This document shows, piece after piece, positions 32,586 through 41,417 of a DNA stretch of 64,000 nt. The position numbers and the translations under genes are program-made. The notes under the pieces were generated by a model, which saw only the letters and a list, made by a program, of their open reading frames with translations, was not told where the DNA came from and ran no database searches. The first letter of the stretch is position 1; each line of letters begins with the position of its first letter. Origin of the DNA: JAEWSN01 sp942493335 (GTDB taxonomy: Bacteria; Bacillota; Clostridia; DSM-8532); the NCBI GenBank assembly GCA_942493335.1, contig OW818693.1, positions 868,001 through 932,000 on the forward strand, read 5' to 3'.

Positions 32586-34292
32586 ATGCGATGGAATCTG
32601 TCAAAACTCAAACAGGCAGTCCTGCCAATGATCGCGCTTCCACTTTCAGCCATGGCAGTTTATTACGCCTGGTCTCCTGCAACAGCACCAAAGCAATCCC
32701 CAGTACCGTCACAAACCATCGCAGCAACAACTGCCGTAACCTCCGTCAGCCCGGCCATGCAATCATCTGCCGCGCAGCTTCCCGCAGCGCAGTCGTCTGC
32801 AACACAGTTGCAAGTCGCGCAGCCACCTGCCACCCAGCCGCCTTCCATGAAACTCCCCACCCTGCAACCGCCTACTGTTTTGAAACCTGTCAATGGCTCC
32901 GTCATCGGGATTTCCGACCGGACCCTCCGCTGGTCACCAACCGATTCGGCCGATGCCTATCAGGTCGTCATTCTGGATACGATCAGGTGGAAAACCGTCT
33001 TTTCCCGGAAAGTAACGAATGATGCGCAAATCACGCTCGACAACGGCGTGTTCCTCTTTGGCGGGAAATATAGCGCCTCCATCAGTTCCCTTGCAGATGG
33101 AAACGAATCCGAGCCGGGTCACATTGATTTCAGCGTCCAAACACAGGAAGCCCCCCGCATTACTGCGCCTGAAGACAACTCCGATCTGCGCGTTTCGGAC
33201 ATCCCAGTAACATGGACGGCTGTCGAAGGAGCGGAAGGCTATAAAGTGGTCGTCACCGATACTGCCACTTGGAAAATTCGATTTTCCAAGACAGTCCAGA
33301 ACGCGACCCGTCTTGTTCTGGACAAATCCCTCTTTACCATCGGCGGCAAATACCGCATATATGTGGCCGTCACAATCAATCAGAATGATTCAGCGCCCAG
33401 CCATATTGATATTTCCACCCTCAAGCTGTCTTCGCCGATGATCACATCTCCGGTTGATGGCGACATCCTGTCCTGCTCGGATGTCCCGCTTCAATGGGAT
33501 CCGGTCATACTCGCGGAGAAGTACAGATTAACCCTGACAGACCGTGCGGACGGAAGCCTGCTGTACTCGGAAGATGGTTTCGCAGATGGAAAAGCCGTCA
33601 TCAAGCGTTCCCTTCTTATGCCCGGCAAGGATTACAGGATTTTCATCCATTCCTTTCTCGGAGGCAACAGCTCGGATCCCGGCTGGATCGATTTCCATAC
33701 CCGGCCGCTGGCCTCTCCGATCCTCACTGCTCCGACCAATGGCGCCTCCATACCGTTGACAGACCTGCAGATCGGATGGACCCCGGTGGACCTTGCTGAC
33801 AGCTATATGATCACCGTCACGGACACGGACACTTGGAAAGTCATCCACACATCGAAAAACATCAGGGAAACCTCCAAAATACTGGAGAAAGACCTGTTTA
33901 CACTGGGAGGCCATTATCGGATTTACGTCCATTCCTCCTGCGGGAAAACCGATTCCATCCCATCCTATGTGGATGTAAGCATGCCACCACTCCTGGCCCC
34001 AGCAATTCTCGAGCCATTGAATGCAGAAATTCTGCCGCTTTCCGACATCACGCTTGGATGGAATCCGGCAGGAAACGCCGATGGATACCATGTGACAGTC
34101 ACCGATACGATCACATGGGATATCCTTTATTCGAGGGATGATGTGGCAGACAGCCGCATGACCCTGTCCAGAGACTTGTTTGTACCTGGTGGCAAATATC
34201 GAATATATGTTGCTTCCAAGGTTGGCAGTGTTGAATCCGCGCCGAATTTCATAGACATGGCGATTGAGACAGAAACCGGGATGGCTCCATGA
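32586..34292 (+). CDS. Membrane-anchored protein with five beta-sandwich-like repeats
   Basis: A 568-residue protein. A short basic N-terminus and hydrophobic segment (about 11-29) anchor or export it. A Pro/Ala/Gln/Ser/Thr linker follows to about 95. Five modules of about 92 residues then run to the C-terminus, each with P-x-NG, SD(I/L)xLxW, ADxYxVxVTDTxTWK, a [LVI]xxxLFxxGGKYRIYV stretch and a closing ES(A/E)PxxIDxS. The spacing and alternating hydrophobics look like fibronectin-III or related Ig-like folds, but the family is not recognised. The module is shared with the next gene. No enzyme motif, sorting signal or Cys pattern is seen. The ATG is preceded by GAAGGTGG, and its stop overlaps the next start (ATGA). 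Confidence 0.75.
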   Translation: MRWNLSKLKQAVLPMIALPLSAMAVYYAWSPATAPKQSPVPSQTIAATTAVTSVSPAMQSSAAQLPAAQSSATQLQVAQPPATQPPSMKLPTLQPPTVLKPVNGSVIGISDRTLRWSPTDSADAYQVVILDTIRWKTVFSRKVTNDAQITLDNGVFLFGGKYSASISSLADGNESEPGHIDFSVQTQEAPRITAPEDNSDLRVSDIPVTWTAVEGAEGYKVVVTDTATWKIRFSKTVQNATRLVLDKSLFTIGGKYRIYVAVTINQNDSAPSHIDISTLKLSSPMITSPVDGDILSCSDVPLQWDPVILAEKYRLTLTDRADGSLLYSEDGFADGKAVIKRSLLMPGKDYRIFIHSFLGGNSSDPGWIDFHTRPLASPILTAPTNGASIPLTDLQIGWTPVDLADSYMITVTDTDTWKVIHTSKNIRETSKILEKDLFTLGGHYRIYVHSSCGKTDSIPSYVDVSMPPLLAPAILEPLNAEILPLSDITLGWNPAGNADGYHVTVTDTITWDILYSRDDVADSRMTLSRDLFVPGGKYRIYVASKVGSVESAPNFIDMAIETETGMAP

Positions 34293-35722
34293 AGAAGGAA
34301 GAAAGAAAGATCCTGACCAGTCGATTCTATAGTGTGATCTTCCGAAAGATCCTGCCGACCCTGTGCAACGGCAGAAAGATCGGCCAGACGGAGCATGCCC
34401 TGAGAATCAATGCCATCAGCCGGAAACGTCAGGCAAACGGCTTTGATTATTCGGATTTACCCATGCTGGAACTGATGGTCGACAATCATGCGGATGAGCC
34501 GGAATTCGATCCATCCGTACGGGAAAACAATTTCATCAACTGGATCAACGGGGTTTCCAGCCCGAAACACCTTGTGATGATCAATTCGATCCTGGAGTAC
34601 CTCTGTGAAACCTGCCGGGATGATGACAAAAGAATGCTGTTGAAATACGAAACCCTCCAACTGCTGAAGTGCGGGGATTTTGCCATCTACACCGAGCATC
34701 TGGTCGACGACGCCATCCGGAGCTGGATTGGAAGGATCGAAGCGGATCATGCGGACGCGCTTTTCATGGCGGTCAAAGAAATTCTATATCTTCTGAAAAA
34801 CAAACCCCGATTCATCCAGTACATCCTGGCGGGGCAGCAGCCTGCCGCAGACACAGCCGCAGACTGGATCGCACACACCATCGCAGACACTGCTACGGAC
34901 AGGATCACGGACCTATCGTCAAACCCGCCGCCAATGCCGGGATCAATAAGGACGCATCCATTTGAAACTCCATCTGCAGAAATACCGTCTTCCCTTCCGA
35001 TGAGGAAAAAACGGTTTCTGGCGGCAACGGCAATCACCCTCTGCTGCCTGTTCTTCCTCATTCTGATGGAGACACTCGCACACCCTTCGGCATCCTCTGA
35101 CTCACAAATGCTGAGCGATCGATTCCGCTCGCATGTGAAAGGAATGAACAGGAAACTGGTCCCTCCGGAAATCATCTTTCCGAAAGACAAGGACCAGTTG
35201 GCCTATTCCGATCTTGAAATATCCTGGGACTTTGTAAAATCCGTCGATAGTTACACGGTTGCCGTTACAGATACCGGAACATGGGAACAGATATACCTGC
35301 AACGCGGTATCACGAGTGATTCCACCGTGCTGGGCATCAATCTGTTCCATCCGGGCGGCAGTTATCGCATCTTTGTTCTATCCAGTCGGGATGAAAAGGA
35401 AAGCGAACCGAACTTTGTCGATGTCTCCCTCTCCCCCCTCGCATCCCCACGGATCACAAAACCGACGGACCTCGCGCTGCGTGCGCTTTCCAGTATCGAG
35501 TTGGAGTGGGATCCGGTACCCGTAGCCGACAGCTACACGGTAAACATCCTTGAAACAACGGGATGGACCTCCATCTATGCACATTCCCTCATTCTTGATT
35601 GCCACGTCGTCCTGGACGAGTCGATATTCCGGAAAGGGAGCCGATATCGGATCTATGTCCATGCAAATGCCGGCAAGACGGAATCCGTTCCAAGTTATCT
35701 GGACATCAGCTTCAGCCGATGA
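34289..35722 (+). CDS. Transmembrane protein: unknown cytoplasmic domain plus two of the same repeats
   Basis: A 477-residue protein. Residues 1-238 are soluble, mostly helical and charged, with no recognised motif; residues 75-185 (DPSVRENNFINWINGVSSPKHLVMINSI...) look like a compact all-helical domain. One membrane helix (about 243-262) follows, then two outside modules (about 290-477) with the same pattern as the previous gene: DTGTWEQIY, GGSYRIFVLSS, ESEPNFVDVS and KTESVPSYLDIS. This is a type II single-pass layout, cytoplasm-in. The ATGA overlap implies coupled expression with the five-module protein. A cytoplasmic relay or anchoring role is an inference only. The end overlaps the convergent DUF3048 gene by 11 bp. 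Confidence 0.72.
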   Translation: MKKEERKILTSRFYSVIFRKILPTLCNGRKIGQTEHALRINAISRKRQANGFDYSDLPMLELMVDNHADEPEFDPSVRENNFINWINGVSSPKHLVMINSILEYLCETCRDDDKRMLLKYETLQLLKCGDFAIYTEHLVDDAIRSWIGRIEADHADALFMAVKEILYLLKNKPRFIQYILAGQQPAADTAADWIAHTIADTATDRITDLSSNPPPMPGSIRTHPFETPSAEIPSSLPMRKKRFLAATAITLCCLFFLILMETLAHPSASSDSQMLSDRFRSHVKGMNRKLVPPEIIFPKDKDQLAYSDLEISWDFVKSVDSYTVAVTDTGTWEQIYLQRGITSDSTVLGINLFHPGGSYRIFVLSSRDEKESEPNFVDVSLSPLASPRITKPTDLALRALSSIELEWDPVPVADSYTVNILETTGWTSIYAHSLILDCHVVLDESIFRKGSRYRIYVHANAGKTESVPSYLDISFSR

Positions 35723-36839
35723 CAGCCGTCTTGGCTGAAGGCACAATCTCAATCCACATCTGACCCGGATTCAAAAGCAACGGGCTGCCATCCTCGAACA
35801 GATACCGGGTTTGCGCGTCACGCGCTGTCTTTTCCCATGAAATGGCACGGGATTTTCCGCCCGTGATGAACCATCCTTTGCCTGAACCGACGGTTCCGAC
35901 ATTGATGCGATCCTTTTCATCTCCTGCGATGGGCGCCGAGGGAACCACCTGGATCAGAATGTTGCAGGGAGCAACCTGCAGCCCCGAATTCCGTTCCATC
36001 TGCGCTTCTCCGTTCCGGGTCCTGTCATAGAGCTTCGAATCGGGATTGTAGGTGTATCCGGCTGTAAATCCCTTGCCGAAAGTCAGATCGATCTTCACGG
36101 CGGATTCCCCCGATGCGGGAACGGCAAAGGTGTCCGCATACTTGAACGGAAAAGCCTGTTTGGGTTCCGTCCGGTATTTCCATTTGACAATCTGGGCTTC
36201 CACGAGCGCCTTCGATGTGAAGGAATCCTGCCAGTTGTTGCGGTTCTTGTCCGTATCCCAGAATGCATCGCCATTGACGAGACCGTTGATGTTCTGGATG
36301 TGCAGCTTCGGAATGTCACGCTGCGCCTGCGGACTCCAGCCGTAATGGGTATATACGGCATCGTACTCCATGGCATAGTCGAGAAAGTAATGCCTGGAAC
36401 TGCGGACAGGCCCGATCATCTCTGGCATCGATCCCCAGAAGAAAGCCATATACCGTGTGATTTTGAACTCCGTCAACACCTCGTAGACGATTTGCGCCTG
36501 ACGGATGCCGGCCTGGGGAAGCGGACGTGAGCCCTGGTTGTCGATCATGACGGCAACCGGACGAACGGCCGGATCCGGAAGCAGAAAGGCCGAGTCGGGA
36601 CTCGTCGACGGGGTGGCCGTCGGTGTGGGTTCCGCGGTTTGGGTCGGGGTCGGACTTGCCATTGTTTCCGGTGACGTTCCTGTTGCGGAGGCCGTCGCAG
36701 ACGGAATCTCGGCAGAAACCTTGCCGGCGCAGCCGCCTGCCGCCAGTGTAAAGGACAGCAGCAGGACGAGGGCGGCGGAAACGACAACGGCATGGAGGAT
36801 GCGATGGAATCTGTGGTTTTTTCCGTTGTAGAAGCGCAT
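35712..36839 (-). CDS. DUF3048 (YerB-like) exported protein
   Basis: A 375-residue protein with an N-terminal hydrophobic segment ending LAAGGCAG, which may be a lipoprotein signal, then a Thr/Pro-rich linker (about 45-85, repeated SPTPTQTAEPTPTATP-like). The DUF3048 domain follows: RPVAVMIDNQ, RPLPQAGIRQAQIVYEVLTEFKITRYMAFFW, IGPVRSSRHYFLDYAMEYDAVYTHYGWSPQA and KGWFITGGKSRAISWEK. YerB-like proteins are common extracytoplasmic lipoproteins in Bacillota; their activity is unknown. ATG 36839 has AGGAGGAACACCG upstream. Confidence 0.85.
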   Translation of the reverse strand: MRFYNGKNHRFHRILHAVVVSAALVLLLSFTLAAGGCAGKVSAEIPSATASATGTSPETMASPTPTQTAEPTPTATPSTSPDSAFLLPDPAVRPVAVMIDNQGSRPLPQAGIRQAQIVYEVLTEFKITRYMAFFWGSMPEMIGPVRSSRHYFLDYAMEYDAVYTHYGWSPQAQRDIPKLHIQNINGLVNGDAFWDTDKNRNNWQDSFTSKALVEAQIVKWKYRTEPKQAFPFKYADTFAVPASGESAVKIDLTFGKGFTAGYTYNPDSKLYDRTRNGEAQMERNSGLQVAPCNILIQVVPSAPIAGDEKDRINVGTVGSGKGWFITGGKSRAISWEKTARDAQTRYLFEDGSPLLLNPGQMWIEIVPSAKTAVIG

Positions 36840-36916
36840 ACGGTGTTCCTCCTGGAAGGATGATGAGAGAACTGTACAACAACGAACAGTGGCGTCCAAC
36901 CAGACAGAACCTTGCA

Positions 36917-36946
36917 GAAAAGGCTGTCTCGTGATGAGACAGCCTT
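36917..36946 (-). terminator. Terminator of the ruvX-DUF1292 transcript
   Basis: AAGGCTGTCTC and GAGACAGCCTT form a perfect 11-bp stem with a 5-nt loop, followed by TTTTC on the minus strand, 35 nt after the DUF1292 stop. Confidence 0.85.
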
Positions 36947-36980
36947 CCTTGGAAAAGGTTCCCCTTTTCAATGCAGCCGA

Positions 36981-37319
36981 TTATTTGTCTTCTTCGCCTT
37001 CTTCGTCTTCTTCATCATCCTCACAGAATTCGCTCTGCTCCTGGAATGCGACGAAAGCGCGTTCGAGTTCTTCGTCATCTTCGACGGGAACAAGGAATTC
37101 CTCGTCGCCGTTCTTCTGGACCTTCATGATGATGACTTCGGTTTCACCTTCGCCACAGGATTCGCATCCTTCGTGACCGCAGGAATCGCCGCAGCCGTCT
37201 TCGTCCACGGGCACCATGACCACGTATTCCTGGTCGTCAACCAGAACGGTATCAAGGTATTCGGCTTTGAGTACGTCGCCGTCCTCGCCGGTCAGTTCGA
37301 TGATGTTTTCGTTATCCAT
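36981..37319 (-). CDS. DUF1292 acidic protein with Cys-rich insert
   Basis: A 112-residue, strongly acidic protein. The start MDNENIIELTGEDGDVLKAEYLDTVLVDDQEYVVM and the middle VIIMKVQKNGDEEFLVPVEDDEELERAF match the DUF1292 (YrzB) family, which usually follows ruvX in Bacillota, as here (3-nt gap). Function is unknown. Between the two halves lies CGDSCGHEGCESCGEG, with four Cys and one His that could bind a metal, and the C-terminus is an Asp/Glu tail. Many DUF1292 proteins are shorter and lack this insert. Confidence 0.85.
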   Translation of the reverse strand: MDNENIIELTGEDGDVLKAEYLDTVLVDDQEYVVMVPVDEDGCGDSCGHEGCESCGEGETEVIIMKVQKNGDEEFLVPVEDDEELERAFVAFQEQSEFCEDDEEDEEGEEDK

Positions 37320-37322
37320 GAT

Positions 37323-37763
37323 TTACTCCTTCCGCACGCTTTCCCGCATGCCTTTCGCATCAAGATAGCCCTGCAGAATCATTGCCGCCGCCATCTGATC
37401 GATTTTCCCTTTTTGTTCGCGGGCACGAATGCCCATATCCTGCATCGCCCTCTGCGCCATGACCGTCGTCAGGCGTTCATCCCATGTTTCAATGGGAACG
37501 GACGGAATGCGTTCCTGAAGCAGTCGGATGAATTCCATGGTTTTCTCCACACGGAATCCTTCACTGCCATCCATATTCCGCGGCAATCCCACGACAATGT
37601 TATCGGCGGGATACTGGCGGACCAATTCGACGATGCGCGTCAACGGTTTGTCAAGATCGAAACGCCAATGGACGGTTTCCACCATCTGTGCCGTCCAGCC
37701 CATCGGGTCACTGACGGCCACGCCGATCCGTACATCTCCGTAATCGAGCCCTAAAATCCGCAT
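37323..37763 (-). CDS. ruvX: RuvX/YqgF-type Holliday-junction-resolvase-like nuclease
   Basis: A 146-residue RNase H-fold protein; family members take part in 16S rRNA 5' maturation or act on Holliday junctions. It has the N-terminal catalytic Asp in MRILGLDYGDVRIGVAVSD, the ADNIVVGLPRNMDGSEG motif, and the final acidic site in WDERLTTVMAQRAM ... KIDQMAAAMILQGYLD. The start at 37763 is fixed by this conserved N-terminus; the ribosome site is weak. It is followed directly by DUF1292. Confidence 0.92.
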   Translation of the reverse strand: MRILGLDYGDVRIGVAVSDPMGWTAQMVETVHWRFDLDKPLTRIVELVRQYPADNIVVGLPRNMDGSEGFRVEKTMEFIRLLQERIPSVPIETWDERLTTVMAQRAMQDMGIRAREQKGKIDQMAAAMILQGYLDAKGMRESVRKE

Positions 37764-37925
37764 GAATACCCCGTTGTCGTTGTGATGGATGATTGACCGC
37801 TGCGATTCTGCCTCTTGTGAAAAACACAGAATCATTCACATAAAAAAAAGCTTTTCCCCTGCATCTCCTGCGCTGCCTGATTCTTCGGAAAGACATGGAG
37901 GCAGGGAATCAACTTCCCGCTATTC

Positions 37926-37954
37926 ATCATAACGTATCCCGGTGGTTTTTGCAA
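37926..37954 (-). promoter_or_regulatory. Promoter of ruvX-DUF1292
   Basis: TTGCAA and TATGAT with 17-nt spacing on the minus strand, about 165 nt upstream of ruvX. Confidence 0.6.
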
Positions 37955-38082
37955 TACGGCGGCAACCGTATGAAGTTCGCATGAAGCTCGACTTCTCTGC
38001 TTACAGGCATAGGATTGTTTCGAGTGCCAGGACATGAATTCCGTCATCGTCCTCGGCAGGAGGGAACTGTACGGCTCTTCCT

Positions 38083-38198
38083 CGGAAAAACACGGTCGCC
38101 GCGATTCGCCATCCATGGCTCAGCGCGGCTAAAATCCGCATCTCGAGTGGTTCCGAAGGAAACACGGGACCGAAGGCGGCGGATTTTACCCTGTTTCC
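38083..38198 (+). repeat. Structured repeat element, copy 1
   Basis: A conserved core (ATCTCGAGTGGTTCCG, then AGGAAACACGGGACCGAAGGC, about 38131-38176) is flanked by AAAATCCGC and GCGGATTTT, which pair. Outer pieces GGAAAAACACGG and CCCTGTTTCC also nearly pair. A related core occurs twice in inverse orientation about 450 bp away. The whole interval 37764-38844 has no supportable gene. Confidence 0.75.
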
Positions 38199-38561
38199 CC
38201 TTCGTCATCGCCTACATTTCCCAACCTGCCTGCGGAGTATTCCTACATTCATGTCCCGTCCCTCGAAACAGGCAAAGTCAGCTGTTTCATGATGAAATAA
38301 TTCTTCGTTGGCACCCTCATCAGTCTTCAAACAGAGATCCATGACATCATGAGATGGAATCCAATAAGGAATCATTCTTCGTCACCAGTCTTATATGTTT
38401 CCATCACTAATGTCTATACTATGTCAATCGACGGGGTATCCTGCAGAAAAGAATTCAAGTGAAATCTTTTCTACCAGTGAATAGACATCACTTTCCCGGA
38501 CAAACCATAGTATCCAACAGAGGAGCACTCCGCAAAAGCAGGGAGATGCGGATTTGGGCAT

Positions 38562-38716
38562 AGAAAAAACGCCGGCAATTCCCCTGCCTTCGGTCCCGTG
38601 TTTCCTGCGGAACCACTCGAGATGGGGAATTGAGCTGCTCTGAGCCATGCTGGCGTCCCGCATTTCCTGCGGAACTGCTCGAGATGGCGAATCGCAGCGT
38701 CCGGCGTGTTTTTTCT
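38562..38716 (-). repeat. Structured repeat element, copies 2 and 3 with terminal inverted repeats
   Basis: Read on the minus strand, two core units follow each other (38690-38650 and 38624-38586). The second is flanked by CAATTCCCC and GGGGAATTG, which pair. The element is bounded by AGAAAAAACACGCCGG and CCGGCGTTTTTTCT, so it could also fold end to end and act as a terminator downstream of gpmI. The unit shares CATGGCTCAG and GCGATTCGCCATC with copy 1. Confidence 0.75.
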
Positions 38717-38844
38717 GTGACCAAATCAGTATGGCATCTGCCGATGCTTTGAGGACGGTGACGAGTTGGATGCTATGGTTTGTCCCGTACGCGCTCAATT
38801 CCTCGTTTGCGAATAACCGATTGCTTCATCTATTGCTTCGTGAA

Positions 38845-40485
38845 TTACTTCGTCAGCGTAATCATCGACGCATCCCACATGTCAGGCGCCTCATATCCAA
38901 GCAGATTCACGACGGTGGCCGCGATGTTGGACAGGCCGAACTCGCCTTCCTTCAAGGTATACGCGCCCTTGTTGGCGTTGTCGTACAGGATGAAGGGAAC
39001 CTTGTTCAGCGTATGGCTCGTTTTCGCCTTGGGACTTCCATCCTTGTGCGTCTTCGCCTTGCCGGTCTTCTTGTCGGTTTCGTACATTTCGTCCGCGTTG
39101 CCGTGATCGGCGGTGATCAGCATTGCGCCACCGAGCTTGTCGATCACCGGAATGAGCCGGGTCAGTACAAGATCGACGGTTTCCACGGCCACGCGTGCAG
39201 CCGGAAAATTGCCGGTGTGTCCAACCATGTCGCCATTGGGGAAATTGACACGGGCGAAGGTGTATTTGCCGGTTTCCAGCAGGGCGATCAGCTTGTCCGT
39301 GATTTCAGCTGCCTTCATCCACGGACGCTGTTCAAAGGGAATGACATCCGAAGGCACTTCCACGTAGGTTTCCAGCGATTCGCTGAACTTGCCGCTGTTG
39401 TTTCCGTTCCAGAAATAGGTCACATGCCCGTACTTTTGTGTTTCGGAAATGGCCAGCTGGGTGACGCCGGAACGGGCAAGCGCCTCGCCCATCGTGTTCT
39501 TGATGGAGGGCGGGTTCACTAGATAGCGCGAAGGGATGTGCAGGTCGCCGTCATATTCGAGCATACCGGCGTAGGTGACCTTCGGGACGCGGACGCGATC
39601 AAAGCGTTCGAATTCCACGGACTCAAATGCCTTGGAGATCTCAATGGCGCGATCTCCCCGGAAGTTGAAGAATATGACGCTGTCGCCGTCTTCGATGGTG
39701 CCGAGGGGCTTTCCACCTTCGGTAATGACGAAGGCGCCAAGATCCTGATCGATGGCTTTCGTCTCAACACGCAGGGTTTCAATGGCTTCATGCGCGGATG
39801 CGAACTGCCGGCCTTCTCCGAGGACGTGGGTCTTCCAGCCACGCTCCACCATGCTCCAGTCCGCATCATAGCGGTCCATGGTGATGTTCATGCGGCCGCC
39901 GCCGGAAGCGATGCGTGCATTGAAGCCCGCCTCGTTCTGGCTGGCAAGGAAGGTTTCGAAAGGATCGACATATTCGAGCGCGGAGGTTTCCCCCACGTCG
40001 CGGCCATCCAGGAGAATGTGCACGCGGACCGTTTTGACGCCGTCCTGTTTGGCTTTCGTGATCATGGCCTTCAAGTGGTCGATATGGGAATGGACGTTTC
40101 CATCACTGAACAATCCGATGAAGTGCAGGGTGGAACCATTCTCGACCGCATTATCGCGAACATCGCTCCATCCACGGGCCGTGAACATCGCACCGGTCTC
40201 GATGGCAGCTGACACAAGCTTGGCGCCCTGCGCAAACACCTGGCCTGCGCCGATGGCGTTGTGTCCGACTTCCGAGTTACCCATGTCCTCATCGCTGGGC
40301 AGGCCGACCGCCGTACCGTGCGCCTTGAGGAGCGTGTTCGGATATTCCTTCATGAGACGGTCCAACGTGGGGGTGTAGCTTGCGGTGACTGCATTGCCGT
40401 CCACGATGTCCGTGATGCCGATTCCGTCCATGACTACAACCAGCAGCGGTCCTTTGTAACCGGGAAACCCGTTCTTTTTCAACAT
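38845..40485 (-). CDS. gpmI: 2,3-bisphosphoglycerate-independent phosphoglycerate mutase
   Basis: Interconverts 3- and 2-phosphoglycerate with two Mn ions. The 546-residue protein has the metal site VVVMDGIG, the phospho-serine motif SDEDMGNSEVGHNAIGAG, HIDHLKAM, LLDGRDV, FNFRGDRAIEIS, NFPNGDMVGHTG and the second metal cluster ITADHGNADEM. ATG 40485 has AAGGAGAGC upstream. It lies 102 nt downstream of tpiA as the last gene of pgk-tpiA-gpmI; eno is not in the window. Confidence 0.96.
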   Translation of the reverse strand: MLKKNGFPGYKGPLLVVVMDGIGITDIVDGNAVTASYTPTLDRLMKEYPNTLLKAHGTAVGLPSDEDMGNSEVGHNAIGAGQVFAQGAKLVSAAIETGAMFTARGWSDVRDNAVENGSTLHFIGLFSDGNVHSHIDHLKAMITKAKQDGVKTVRVHILLDGRDVGETSALEYVDPFETFLASQNEAGFNARIASGGGRMNITMDRYDADWSMVERGWKTHVLGEGRQFASAHEAIETLRVETKAIDQDLGAFVITEGGKPLGTIEDGDSVIFFNFRGDRAIEISKAFESVEFERFDRVRVPKVTYAGMLEYDGDLHIPSRYLVNPPSIKNTMGEALARSGVTQLAISETQKYGHVTYFWNGNNSGKFSESLETYVEVPSDVIPFEQRPWMKAAEITDKLIALLETGKYTFARVNFPNGDMVGHTGNFPAARVAVETVDLVLTRLIPVIDKLGGAMLITADHGNADEMYETDKKTGKAKTHKDGSPKAKTSHTLNKVPFILYDNANKGAYTLKEGEFGLSNIAATVVNLLGYEAPDMWDASMITLTK

Positions 40486-40587
40486 GTTGCTCTCCTTCAT
40501 GAATTCCGCAACGCCCCGGCGTTCACATGGGAAGCGTCCTTGCGGGCGATTCCCGGAACACCGGGGCGTTGGAATGGATCGATGGAA

Positions 40588-41340
40588 TTACGCCAGTGCG
40601 ATGGCGGTGAAGCCGTCCAGCTTCAGGGAAGCGCCGCCCACAAGTCCGCCGTCGATGTTCGGCATGCCGAACAGGGCCTTGGCGTTGGCCGCGTTCACGC
40701 TGCCGCCGTACAGGATGCGGGTGGTATCGGCAACATCGGCTCCATACAGCTCGACGAGCAGCTGACGGACGACGGCGCAGACTTCCTCGGCCTGTTCGTC
40801 GGAAGCGGTCTTGCCCGTGCCGATGGCCCAGATGGGCTCATAGGCGATGACGGACTTCTTCACTTCATCGGCGGAAAGGCCGAGAAGGGCGACTTTGATC
40901 TGATAGCGGACATGCTCGGCAGTGACGCCCTGCTCGCGCTGGGTGAGGGTTTCGCCGCAGCAGATGATCGGCAGCATGCCGGCATCCAGGATGGCGCGGG
41001 CCTTTTTGTTGATCATCTCATTGGTTTCGCCGAAATACTCACGGCGTTCGGAATGGCCGATGATGACGTAATCCACGCCCATTTCCTTGAGCATTCCGCA
41101 GGACACTTCGCCTGTGAAGGCGCCATTGGCTTCCCAATGCACATTCTGGGCCGCAACCTTCACGTTGGAGCCTTTGGCTGCGGCAGTGACGCCGGCCAGG
41201 GCTACGGAAGGAACGCCAACGACCACTTCGGTGGTGGCGGATGCGACGAGGGGTTTCAAACCCTCCACGAAAGCAACAGCCTCCGCCGGGGTCTTGTTCA
41301 TCTTCCAGTTGCCTGCAGCCATGATGTTGCGCTTTGCCAT
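40588..41340 (-). CDS. tpiA: Triosephosphate isomerase
   Basis: Interconverts dihydroxyacetone phosphate and glyceraldehyde-3-phosphate. The 250-residue barrel has Lys in GNWKMNK, His in IIGHSERREYFGET, the catalytic Glu in AYEPIWAIGTGKTA, and the phosphate-binding LYGGSVNAAN. Start at 41340 follows AAAGGATGACAAC. It lies 77 nt after pgk. Confidence 0.97.
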   Translation of the reverse strand: MAKRNIMAAGNWKMNKTPAEAVAFVEGLKPLVASATTEVVVGVPSVALAGVTAAAKGSNVKVAAQNVHWEANGAFTGEVSCGMLKEMGVDYVIIGHSERREYFGETNEMINKKARAILDAGMLPIICCGETLTQREQGVTAEHVRYQIKVALLGLSADEVKKSVIAYEPIWAIGTGKTASDEQAEEVCAVVRQLLVELYGADVADTTRILYGGSVNAANAKALFGMPNIDGGLVGGASLKLDGFTAIALA

Positions 41341-41417
41341 GTTGTCATCCTTTCCCGGTGGCCACAAGAGCCACGCATCCCGATCCACGGTTGATCCCGT
41401 GGTGGAGTCCCCTTTGC

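Noticed and set aside
38424..38798. Overlapping minus-strand frames in the gap between ruvX and gpmI
   Set aside because: Their translations consist mainly of the structured repeat read in different frames, and no ribosome sites precede them.
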